Shown one piece after another: positions 48,889-64,000 of a stretch of DNA of 64,000 bases. Made by a program: the position numbers and the translations under genes. The stretch lies in the NCBI GenBank assembly GCA_964019135.1, contig OZ025248.1:9989574-10053573 (forward strand). Reading direction: 5' to 3'. Origin of the DNA: Arenicola marina (taxonomy: Eukaryota; Annelida; Polychaeta; Arenicolidae). The notes under the pieces were generated by a model that saw only the letters and a list, made by a program, of their open reading frames with translations, did not search any database and was not told where the DNA came from. Position 1 is the stretch's first letter. Each line of letters opens with the position of its first letter.

Positions 48889-50085
48889 ATGTGCTACTCT
48901 GACGAAATGGCGGTATCCCTACAGGAAAACGTCTTGAAACACTTTGGTGGTCTGACGAAAAACTCTCTGTCTGACTTGCTGAATTTTGCTGGGGAAGGAG
49001 ATAATGAAATGTCTGCTGAACCAGATTTGTTTATATGCTCTCCTTATTATAAAAATGATGATATAATAGAGGGGTTAACAGGCTGCAGAGACCGTTTATC
49101 TATTCTAAGTTTAAACTGCTGTTCATTAAACGCAAAATTTGATGAGATACAAATATTCCTGGATACTCAACGTAAGCAGGGAAATGAATTTGATATTATT
49201 TGTTTACAGGAGAGCTGGCTTTCATCAGACTGTGACATAACTCGCTTTATTTTGCCAGGCTATAATGTTATATCACAGGGTAAACTGCTGTCCAATCACG
49301 GAGGTCTTGTAACTTACATGCGTGATGACTTTGTTTATAATACTGTGATCTACCCTGGAGAGTGTACCGTATGGGAGTCGCAGTTTGTCCAAATGACACA
49401 TAAGTCCTTCAATAAGAAAGTAATTGTAGGCAATATCTACAGGCCACCTAGGGATGTGAACGAAAACTACAGAATCTTCACAGATGAATTTACCCAAGCA
49501 GTAAAATACTTTGAAAAACAAAATGCTGAGGTAATAGTCACTGGTGACTTCAATATAGATTTATTAAAGTTGAATGAAAAACCAACGGTAGCAGATTTCT
49601 TTGATGCGGCTATGACGCATGGTTTTATACCAAAGATCACTCTCCCAACTAGGTTGTCTAGAACTCGAGCATCACTGATAGATAATATGTTCTGTAGGCT
49701 CTCCCCGAAGATTATAGAATCATTTGGTGGAATATTTCTAAATGCCATATCTGATCATTTTCCCTATTTTATATCTATGAACGTTGCTCTAACCGAGGTG
49801 CAGGCTCCTAGGTTCATAAAATTGAAAACAACAGATCCAGAAGCTCTAGTTAATCTAAAAAAGGAGCTACTCTCTCTAGATATTTACGGCAAACTTGATA
49901 AGACAATGTTATTAGATCCTAATCTAAACTACCAAATCATAGAAAATGAGATATCTCTGCTCAAAGACAAGCATCTACCATTAAAAACAGTTAAATACAA
50001 TAGACGTAAACATAAAAAAGCCAAGTGGATAACGAATGGAATCATTAAATCGAATCATTTCGTGATAAACTATACAAAAAGCTAA
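48889..50085 (+). CDS. LINE ORF2, endonuclease part (frameshifted at its end)
   Basis: From ATG 48889 this frame carries the APE-type endonuclease: LSLNCCSLNAKFDEI (metal-site Asn), ICLQESWL (catalytic Glu), NIYRPP, VTGDFNIDLL and the terminal ISDHFPYF (Asp-His). All catalytic motifs are present. The true frame changes at about 50056: the next bases read FRDKLYKKLKE in the frame of the reverse transcriptase. A one-base deletion would explain this. The last ~10 residues of this frame are therefore off-frame. Confidence 0.85.
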   Translation: MCYSDEMAVSLQENVLKHFGGLTKNSLSDLLNFAGEGDNEMSAEPDLFICSPYYKNDDIIEGLTGCRDRLSILSLNCCSLNAKFDEIQIFLDTQRKQGNEFDIICLQESWLSSDCDITRFILPGYNVISQGKLLSNHGGLVTYMRDDFVYNTVIYPGECTVWESQFVQMTHKSFNKKVIVGNIYRPPRDVNENYRIFTDEFTQAVKYFEKQNAEVIVTGDFNIDLLKLNEKPTVADFFDAAMTHGFIPKITLPTRLSRTRASLIDNMFCRLSPKIIESFGGIFLNAISDHFPYFISMNVALTEVQAPRFIKLKTTDPEALVNLKKELLSLDIYGKLDKTMLLDPNLNYQIIENEISLLKDKHLPLKTVKYNRRKHKKAKWITNGIIKSNHFVINYTKS

Positions 50086-52052
50086 AAGAAACGTCCCCTA
50101 ATACATTGATACATCACACATTAAAAACCAATTTACACACATATAACAAGATACTGAAACGTAACATTGAAGCCGCAAAAAAAAAATACTTTTTTGGAAT
50201 ACTTGAATCTTGTAAAACTGATATGAAGCAAACTTGGAAAGCGCTTGGAGAAATAATCAATAAGTCAACAAACAAAAGGAAATTTCCTGAATGTTTTTTA
50301 ATTGATGGTCAGCAAACAAGAGATAAATCAAAAATAGCTAGTGGCTTTAATAATTTCTTTACCAATATCGGCCCTAGTTTAACCAAGACATTAAGTAAGC
50401 AGACCAGTGGCTCGTTTAAAACTTATTTGAGGAACCCCTGCTTGAATCAACTGCATTTAAAACCAATCGATATATCTGAAACGAATAAAATAGTTGATGC
50501 TTTAAAGCCTAAAACAAGTTGTGGTCATGATGATATATCGGTGAAGCTGCTCAAAGCTATCAACCAGGAAGTTAGTGCCTCCCTTACACTAATAATTAAT
50601 CAAGCGTTGTCAACCGGTATTTTCCCTGATTCGCTAAAAATAGCAAAGGTGGTTCCAATTTTTAAAAGTGGGAAAAATGATGTATTTAATAACTATAGAC
50701 CTATATCAATACTACCAGCCTTTTCTAAGATTTTTGAGAAAGTTATCGCTAATCAACTTTATTCACATTTTGATGATAACAAATTATTTAATAACAGCCA
50801 ATACGGTTTTAGACCAAAACATTCCACGGAACTTGCCTGCCTTGAACTAATTGATCAGACTCTACAAAAAATGGATAACGGGGAAATTCCGATAAGTATA
50901 TATCTGGATTTGTCTAAGGCATTCGATACAATAAATCATGATATACTTCTACATAAACTAAAGCATTATGGCCTGAATTCAACCTCTTTAAAGCTCATTA
51001 AAAGTTATCTCTGCGACAGAAAACAATACGTGCAACTTGAAGATACCAGGTCTAATAATTTAAATATTCACACTGGCGTTCCACAAGGCTCTATTCTAGG
51101 TCCTCTTTTATTTATAATATACATAAATGACATAACATCCGCCAGTGACATTTTTAAATTTATTATATACGCGGATGACACAACCCTTCTGAGCACATTA
51201 AACGCCAATTTACCAATATCATCTCATGAGACTAGTGCGGAAATGCTAAATGGAGAATTGAGCAAAATTGGCCAATGGCTGGCAATAAATAAATTGGCTC
51301 TGAACCCTAATAAATGTAAATTTATGCCCTTTTACATGCCGGGAAAAAAAATTGATATTCCCAAACTTGTGATTGGTACAACGTCTATCGAATGTGTGGG
51401 CGAATTTAATATGCTCGGGTTAACTATAGAGAAAACCTTAAAATGGAATAGCCATATAAATAAAATAGCAACTAAAGTATGTAAAGTAATTGCAATCATG
51501 AGCAGATCTAAGTATATCCTTCCGCAACATACGCTGTTATCAATTTATAAAACGCTTCTGTTACCACACTTAAACTATTGTATCTTAGCCTGGGGTTACC
51601 AAACACAACGATTGGAAAAGCTACAAAAGAAAGCTGTGCGGATCATAACCGGCAGTAAATATAACTCACACACGAATCCTTTGTTCCAAGATCTTAAATT
51701 ACTAAAAGCTAAAGATATTCATCGATTGCAAACTCTAAAATTTTACTATAAACTAGTAAATAAAAAACTTCCAATATACTTTGAGCAAATACCACTGGCC
51801 CAGCTTTCAAGTGTACACTCATACAACACCAGGGGTAAATATTTGGTTCAAACAACCCGTGCACACCATCAATATGCTACTAAATGTATAAGACATAGTT
51901 TAGTATATGTAATAAATCATGAACCTAAATCCATCTTAGATAAAATCTACACACATCGTCTACAGGGATTCTCTCAATTTATTAAACAAATTATGATAAA
52001 TGACTACCCAATAGAGTGTGATATACAAAACTGTTTTGTGTGTCAAGCATAG
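50058..52052 (+). CDS. LINE ORF2, reverse transcriptase part
   Basis: This continues ORF2 after the frameshift (the first ATG of the frame is at 50106). Reverse-transcriptase blocks are in order: KVVPIFKSG, NYRPISILPAFSKIFEKVI, QYGFRPKHST, SIYLDLSKAFDTINHDIL, GVPQGSILGPLLFIIYIND and the active-site FIIYADDTTLL. Then follow GEFNMLGLTIE, a thumb and a C-terminal region ending CDIQNCFVCQA. The core is intact apart from the upstream frameshift. Confidence 0.9.
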   Translation, partial: FRDKLYKKLKETSPNTLIHHTLKTNLHTYNKILKRNIEAAKKKYFFGILESCKTDMKQTWKALGEIINKSTNKRKFPECFLIDGQQTRDKSKIASGFNNFFTNIGPSLTKTLSKQTSGSFKTYLRNPCLNQLHLKPIDISETNKIVDALKPKTSCGHDDISVKLLKAINQEVSASLTLIINQALSTGIFPDSLKIAKVVPIFKSGKNDVFNNYRPISILPAFSKIFEKVIANQLYSHFDDNKLFNNSQYGFRPKHSTELACLELIDQTLQKMDNGEIPISIYLDLSKAFDTINHDILLHKLKHYGLNSTSLKLIKSYLCDRKQYVQLEDTRSNNLNIHTGVPQGSILGPLLFIIYINDITSASDIFKFIIYADDTTLLSTLNANLPISSHETSAEMLNGELSKIGQWLAINKLALNPNKCKFMPFYMPGKKIDIPKLVIGTTSIECVGEFNMLGLTIEKTLKWNSHINKIATKVCKVIAIMSRSKYILPQHTLLSIYKTLLLPHLNYCILAWGYQTQRLEKLQKKAVRIITGSKYNSHTNPLFQDLKLLKAKDIHRLQTLKFYYKLVNKKLPIYFEQIPLAQLSSVHSYNTRGKYLVQTTRAHHQYATKCIRHSLVYVINHEPKSILDKIYTHRLQGFSQFIKQIMINDYPIECDIQNCFVCQA

Positions 52053-52953
52053 GGGTTTTATTTTATTTCATTTTTTATTTTTCAATTCAATTCAATTTTT
52101 CAATTATGTACCAAATGCTTTTGTACGTTTTGCTTTGTATGTTTGACCATCAAATAACGCAAGTTGTTATTTTTTTTTTTTTTCCTAGCCTATTCCTGTC
52201 GTTTTTTTTTCTTGTTTTTTTTCTTTTTTTCTCTCTTAAATAGGGTCATCATTTACCAAATTTAATTTATTAGGTGGCTCTAGTGCCAGCGGCTATCACG
52301 GCCTTAACTAGAGTCTCCTCGACTAAGTGTGATACTTATACAAACATCGTTCGGTTAGTCTTATTATGTAACACTTTGTTGAATAAACGAATCCATCCAT
52401 CTCCATACTTTGTGTGAGTTATAGTAGGCCCTAGGGTTGTGCTATGTAGCAGTTTCAGTTCATTAGCATATTGTCGTATTTTCGATGAGAGCTATTTGTG
52501 TAATGCGTTTGTGCTGCCTGTCCAATCGTCTTGTTCTGATTAGCGTGTTGTGGTCCACCCCCCTTAGACAGGCTTAGAGAGGCCCAGTACAGGCTCCATG
52601 CCTCTGTAGGTAGCATTATCCGGTCCGTCATGAGTGCTCATCGTGATTGATTCGCCATCGTACGTCGTGATTGTTGAATGATATTGCTCGTCCAGTTGCC
52701 GGCTGGACCAGCGACTCTGATTGCTCATGGCATCAATGCTCATCAAGGAGACGAGCAGGCCCACAGGATCTCGCCACTCGTTACGGTCCGGAAAATCACG
52801 TCCTTATTGACGACGTCATATCCAATGAAGAAATAAATAATCTTTGTTTATCATAACGCGCTCCCAAAATGACTCTGAACGTAACAAGTGACGACATCCT
52901 GAAGGCATGCCCACTATGGCAGGCGTACCGTGTCTGATGAACTGTTTGTGCAC

Positions 52954-53157
52954 CATGAGGGCCATTAGGGTCACGTTTGACATTGAACGCGTAAGTCGCC
53001 TGTCACGTTCGATATTGAACGCGTAAGTGGCACTGAGACGTTCAATATTAAACGCGTAAGTGGGCTTTTACCTTCGATATTTCACGCGTAAGTCGGCTTT
53101 CACGTTCGATATTGTACGCGTTCAAACGTCGACTTTTGACCCTAATGGCGCCTCATA
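52954..53157. mobile_element. ~200-bp fold-back MITE with internal ~38-bp tandem repeats
   Basis: The outer arms are ATGAGGGCCATTAGGGTCA on the left and the inverse of ATGAGGCGCCATTAGGGTCA on the right. Between them, TTCGATATTGAACGCGTAAG and variants repeat about five times. Confidence 0.6.
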
Positions 53158-53159
53158 GC

Positions 53160-56100
53160 GCACGTGCATTTGGGAACTTGCTTTGTCGTAGTCGGTAGTG
53201 CCTTTCACTCGCCGGTGTCTCCTGTCGCTCTGTGTCGACCAGGGGAGCGATTCTCTCGCTTTGCCAAGTGAGTGGAAATTTGTAGACTGCACTTGAAAAT
53301 AATTTAGCACCTGTATAGGTACCCGTTTGACCCCTTAATGTCGCAACATTTCGGTTTTCTGGTCTACCGAGTGGATTATTAATGGTAGGCCCCTGTTACC
53401 AGGACTTCAGTAAGACGAAGTAAGTGAACACCACATCTGGTCGTGCACAATTTTTCACTAAAGGATGTGACCATTCCTTCTAAAGCGTCGATATGCGATT
53501 TGTGTCCAGTGTAAATCATGGTAGAATATGTAATTAAGCCTCCTAATATCAGTAAACCCACGGATGACTGTGTGTGTGAAGGTAAAATACCGGTTAAATG
53601 AGAGAGAGACCTACAGTGCGTCAGCAGCGAAACTTAACAAGGGAGGGTGTAGCCCCAAGTCGCCCAATTCAAGGAATAGGGCCACAAGTCCCTCCATGCT
53701 AATTTCTCACATGAAATATAAAACTTATGGCAAGAGGTTTCTCATTAATGGCAAGAGCTTGCTATAATAGTACACTACCTGTTTGTCCAGTAAGTTTAAA
53801 CTAATTCATGATCTGAAGGTACAGAATAAGCAATTTTTCAACTTGAGCTGGTCTGATTTAGCAAAACGGAAGTCCTACCTCATTTTGAACCCAAAGTTCT
53901 AAACACCGAAAATGTGTTGCACACATGACAAGTACAAAATGTGTGGAATATTATGTCAGCACCCAAATTTCACAGAGGGAGTAAACTACCACTGTGAAAG
54001 ATAATCAAACAAAAGGGTTGACTGAAAATGTTACAGATATATTTGAAGAGTGAACTTTTCTTTGTTTTTCTGACCAGGGAATTCAGGGCCCTCCACACCA
54101 CATGAAGATGGTGTGGCTACATCCGTATTTTTCGGTGTTTGGTAATTCATGATGGCCGCGAGAGAGCGGGAAAAACTTCAGGAAAACGTGACAAAAGTAG
54201 AAATTAGGGGGTTATATCAGCAAGGTGTGCATCTTGAGCACCAGAATTAGATGAAGTTAGTTTTTGAGAAGCAATGTAATAAATTTACATGCTGTAGCTT
54301 CTAACGGGAGTCAGTCGCCATCTTCTTTTTAAAATGTGTCCAAAATTTACATGGTCGGCAACGTGACTGTTTTCCCTAGAAAACGTCACACGGGACTAGG
54401 GAGGGTGGTTCCGTTGTTAAGTTGTTTCGGTTGTGGGCTAGTTGTTCATGATCAGAGACATTGTCATTGTTAAGGGTAAAGGAAAACAAGCTGGCGTCAG
54501 TATGTTCTCTGTGTTGTTGACCGGTATTGGTCTTCAAGATGTATGGCCTTTCAGTTAGAATACTGATTAGTTCCATACATTGTTAAATAACCCTGCTATC
54601 ACCCCTTTTCTAGCGAAACGTTTCAAAATTAGCGCTTGCGGCCTCCGCTGTCAACCATGTTCGGTCACGTGACTCTGTGGTGGCGTCGAAAATACGGAAT
54701 ATCTCTACAAACTGAAACGTGATTGAGGCTCATTCATCTTACTGCGCAATCGACCTGGCATTTAGAAATTCATATATCTCGCCGATTATTTACTTTTGGA
54801 GTATGGCAATAGTCTCTGGAAGTATGTATCTTACAATTTACGTTGTAATTTTGGTTAACGTCTCTGCTATTACAACGGTATCATTTGTTGTGTTGTCGAG
54901 CCTGCAGACAGCCCTGTCCCCACCGCCATCTTTCCCACCCAGTGGAGAATTTGCGCATGCGCACAATCGTCAAAACAACACCATTCGCTTGGTGGCGCTC
55001 CGTAAACCCAGCCATTCACGCGCAATAAGCCAAACGCCACCTGGCGCAAGCCGCGGTTGAAGAATGACCAAATACAAAATGGCGCGATGAATGACACGAA
55101 ATTCAAATCTCAACTGACTTGATAAGAAATCGATCACTTTCTTGGTTCATATGCATGCCGGTTTTACGGCAAATATGAAGTACAAATATCATTTAGTACA
55201 AAATGACAATGGTTTGATGGATCGTACCGTGAAAAACACTTAGTCGCTCACGCAAACAAATCTTCCACTCTCTTTCTTGCCTGCGGATTTGAGGCATATG
55301 AGACTGATGTGTGGAGCAACAACTGTCTCGTGGGACTAACGTCTTCCAAGCACACATCTTCACGGCTATGTATTAACAGTCGCGTAAAGAATACGGATAA
55401 TAACGATATTAAAATAACACCTGTATCCCATGACTCAAAGATCGCGAACCATGCATTTTCGTATTTTCAAGGTAAAGCGAATCCGTACGTTGCAAAACTG
55501 AACGATCACGTGACATAACTCAGTATAAACAAGTTTTCTAGCGTGCGGTTGCCGCTTACTGAAGATGGTCTGTGCAATAAACTGCCTGAAAGTCAGTTGT
55601 TCAAGCGTATACCGGCTTGTGAATTATAGAAATTGACAGGTGATTGGATCACCTCTGCATAGAGTGAGATAAAGCTAAGTTTGGAAGGTCAAAAAGGTGA
55701 CTTTGTGGACTCCCAAGTTTCCGCCCCGATTTCACGGCGGAATCTTGGTTCGAGAAAATGAGCTTCCCCAAAGACATCATAGCAAGGTCTTTGGCTTCCC
55801 GTACGAAACCTTGTTGGCGGAGCGTGCGGAGCCACTACTAAAAAAAAAAAAGGTTTCGGAGATGGAACTAGGGGGCTCCCTAGGGTGAAGGGGTCCTTCA
55901 TTTCCATCAATGGCTAAGAGAGTGCACATGCCTATACGCCTGTACGTAGTGAGGATATATCTTATAAGAAAGATACCCATCAGACATGAAATGTACCGCA
56001 CAGAACTGATGTTTCACACGAATGCCAACGCCAGTAAATTTGTTCGAGTTCTGTCATAGAGGCACACAGCGGTGTCCGTAGGCGTAGAGCGGGTTTGCTT

Positions 56101-56890
56101 GCAAACAAACAAACCAAGCAGACTTGCATGGAAATGTGGTGTATGAATCGCAAACAGATTGGTAAACCTTCAAGCGGAAAACAAATGGGGGGGAGGGGGG
56201 TGCTTACGCGGAACACGCCCGAACCTAGCGACCCAAGTACCCAAGCGGGGTTGGAGAGAGATGTGACCTTCATGGGTAAAAACTCCATATAGCTGCCCCC
56301 ATAATTTAGACTACTCCCCGACGTCACCAATTCCCTTTCTTAACAGTTCAAAATTGTACACATAATAACTCCATGCAATCCCAATTTAAAGACATGGCAT
56401 ATACCCCATACCCTGGGTGTAGCAGCTTCAGCTAAACCGGCAAGATTGAACGTTCATTGTTATTCTTGTCATAATATCAATCAATTTTTTTTCTTCTATT
56501 TGTTGGCTGTTATAAGGTTTCGTTAACAATAGTGGATGTGCTATCCCGGGTCTTTTACCATAGCATGCGTTAATTAGTTAAACCATATACACACAGATAC
56601 TGGCTATTTTCAGAAATTCGTGAACAATTTAAATGCCGTGCTAGAGATCCATTCCGGTCGGTAGTTGGTTGCTAACGTTTCATCCCCAGACGAAATGTAC
56701 TCCGATTGACGTAGGACGCTTTACTTACTTTGGCCCACAGAACGTTTATAATACGAGGGCATCCGTCCACCCCTGCTTCGGCCACCAATAATAAGTCAGC
56801 GGGGATATCGGGGTGGGTGCGCGGGGGCCAAACACGTGGTTAAATTTGTTCTAGTCCATTCAGGTGAAGATCATGATGAACTGCGGGGTG
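53160..56890. other. Non-coding stretch, possible promoter or intron
   Basis: No exon recognised. Around 54.9-55.1 kb it has promoter-like features: an NRF1 palindrome and ATGGCG/GCCATC-type words. No coding exon could be tied to it. Confidence 0.4.
54953..54962. promoter_or_regulatory. NRF1-type palindrome GCGCATGCGC
   Basis: It is an exact match to the palindromic NRF1 consensus core, found in animal promoters. A GCCGCCATC-like (YY1-type) word lies about 30 bp away. The promoter role is inference. Confidence 0.35.
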
Positions 56891-56896
56891 GGTGGA

Positions 56897-58290
56897 GGAA
56901 TGAATGAATGAATGAATCTCCTTTATTCCACCACTTCCTGGTGAGCATTAGAACATGTCAAAAAACAGAACAAATAAAAAAAAAAAAAAAAAAAAAAACG
57001 GTCGTCAGCAAAATTTTAACATTTTGTCGTATGACATTCTTTGCCAAGCGTTGGCACATATTTGGGTTAAAAGGCTAAGCTGCTCTAGGGTGGCTTCAAT
57101 GTCAGGAGGCTTGCCTAACATTACTCGAGTTAATTCGATCTCTTCAAGATTGTATAGATACGCGCTTATTGGCACTTCACATGTATTTACAATTAGTGCC
57201 CAGAAGTATTCACGGGCCTCACGGTACGCCACGCAATGATGGAAAAGGTGATTGAGAATATCAGTATATGCATGGTCACAGTGTGTGCATGCATATGTCT
57301 TGGTGTCGTGTACGACACAGTTCAAACGAGCTAGGTCACGAAGGTGTTGCCTTCGACCACGCGTACGGTGTTCTAAGGTCCATATGGCGTTTACGCCCAA
57401 AACTCCCCCTCTAATCATTTCAAGGCGTCTGTATTTTGGTTGGGACAATTTGGTGGTTAACAGTTGTTCCGACCAGCGCCGCACGGCCGTTCTCACCAAC
57501 TTTTTCCAGTCGCCTTTGCTAGGAAAGTTGCTGTTATCCATGAACCTAAAAACGATTCCTTCTAGATTATATTTCTTCAGGATCTCTATGATGTCCCTAA
57601 TATACCCAAACTTTGGCCCTGGGCCCTGGGATTGATAGAGACGTTCCACAAATATGCGTTTCGCTAATGCGGTATTTTTTAGCCGACATAATCTGCCCAG
57701 AATTGTTAGCTTCTTTTTATTAATTTCTTCCACAAGAGACATTTCGTTAACCATACTGCGGGCAATGGTCGCACTGGAGCATTTTGGAAAATGTTGAATA
57801 CATCGTATGGCGCCATTGTGGGCCGCTTCAAGTTTCGCTAGGTGGTTGTGTGTCAGATGATACCATAACTCAGCACCATAGAGGGCCCGCGGAATGACAA
57901 TACATCGATACAGTTTCAAAGCGGTGAGACAACTCATGCCGGCATTCTTTGTGTTGACTGACAGGATGCTCATTAAGCCCCTCTTAAGCTTTTTAGTCGC
58001 CTCCTCCACCGCCCATGTTGAGGAAAGATTGACATCGAGGTGAATTCCCACATGTTTGTATACCTGGACTTCTTCCACACGCTCGTTATATAGCGCAATC
58101 TGACATGCATTTGCCTTTTTAACTCTTCGTAATTTGCTATCAAAAAACATTACCTTCGACTTGGTTGGATTATATTTAAATTGCCACCTTCGGCTGTAGT
58201 TTTTGCAGACGCTTACCAGTGCCTGCAAGGCAGAATTCGTTAGAGCACATACGGAAAAGGATTCGAAATGAAACCCTCTAACCGGCATCA
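56897..58290 (-). mobile_element. 5'-truncated LINE fragment (C-terminal reverse transcriptase part)
   Basis: An open frame at 57005-58288 encodes the region after the RT active site: NPTKSKVMFFDSKLRRVKKA, VYKHVGIHLD, LYRCIVIPRALYGAELW, then a C-terminal Cys/His group CTHCDHAYTDILNHLFHHC. The YADD core is absent, so the copy is 5'-truncated. The minus strand then has a ~23-base T run, AATAAAGG (56920-56927) and a tail of ATTC repeats (56897-56917). It differs clearly from the LINE at 46.6 kb. The 427-codon frame is intact, so the insertion is fairly young. Confidence 0.85.
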
Positions 58291-58390
58291 GCCGCCCACA
58301 ATTAGATAATCAAAGAAAGAATAAAACTAAATTGTTCATTAAGTTCATTAGAAATGCATACGAAACGTTTGCTACTTTCCACAGGCATGA

Positions 58391-63880
<5,490 letters not shown>

Positions 63881-64000
63881 GTGAGTTGGAGTTTGGTGGC
63901 AAATAAAACCTTTTCCGGCGTAGCGCGTAACCTTAGACAGCAATAACCATGGAATACCTCTCTCCAGATGCACCATTCGCTCATCGGATATTGTTGATGA

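Larger units (their letters stand above)
46592..52404 (+). mobile_element. Non-LTR retrotransposon (LINE), nearly full length
   Basis: It has an L1-type ORF1, an ORF2 with apurinic endonuclease and reverse transcriptase, and a 3' UTR ending AATAAACGAATCCATCCATC, a simple-repeat tail. This layout and the RT motifs suit the CR1/L2/Jockey group. I cannot place the clade more exactly. The 5' end is set at the ORF1 start because no target duplication was found. ORF2 has one frameshift at about 50056, so this copy is probably dead but young. Confidence 0.85.

Noticed and set aside
54719..55060. 113-codon hydrophobic open frame
   Set aside because: No family resemblance, and it crosses a promoter-like GC-rich segment.

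Overview
This is eukaryotic, animal nuclear DNA. It has spliced genes with GT-AG introns, long AT-rich introns, two LINE copies, several MITE-like inverted-repeat elements, large minisatellites and a tandem run of EGF exons. The gene content (an optineurin/NEMO-type adaptor, the mitochondrial protease ATP23, a multi-EGF protein) and the many poly-G/poly-C runs fit a marine invertebrate. Two minisatellites begin exactly at intron 5' ends. I recall, without being able to verify it here, that such minisatellites have been reported in amphioxus, so a cephalochordate is my best guess, not a proven one.

Layout. 1-5.6 kb: AT-rich DNA with duplications, fold-back elements and a ~600 bp long-inverted-repeat element. 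5.6-9.0 kb (+): ATP23, five exons recognised, N-terminal exon(s) not found. 11.1-21.1 kb (-): a complete optineurin-like gene rebuilt from 11 coding exons whose phases all join (781 codons). It runs tail-to-tail toward ATP23. Its introns hold a 68-bp and a 31-bp minisatellite, each overlapping a 5' splice site, and a decayed copy of part of exon 3. 21-25.7 kb: presumed 5' side of that gene, no convincing coding exon. 25.8-26.4 kb (-): first coding exon of an unrecognised His/Asp-rich protein. 26.4-30.8 kb: a hAT-like MITE, poly-C tandem repeats and a dispersed repeat. 30.9-36.1 kb: a 5.2 kb GC-rich 41-bp array split by a ~350 bp MITE. 36-46 kb: mostly non-coding, with a candidate signal-peptide exon at 40.29 kb (+). 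46.6-52.4 kb (+): a nearly full-length LINE whose ORF1 carries a C-terminal IMPACT/UPF0029-like domain; ORF2 is broken by one frameshift. 52.9-56.9 kb: a fold-back element and a promoter-like NRF1 palindrome. 56.9-58.3 kb (-): a 5'-truncated second LINE. 58.4-64 kb (+): 14 EGF exons, 13 of them in a nearly perfect 383/384-bp exon+intron repeat that continues past the window.

How the genes relate. Optineurin (ubiquitin-binding autophagy and innate-immunity adaptor) and ATP23 (intermembrane-space protease) are separate housekeeping or immune functions that happen to be neighbours. The EGF gene is an extracellular or membrane protein, possibly starting at the signal-peptide exon at 40.29 kb because both junctions are phase 1. 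The strongest leads for something new are the splice-site-straddling minisatellites, the LINE ORF1-IMPACT fusion, and the homogenised EGF array.
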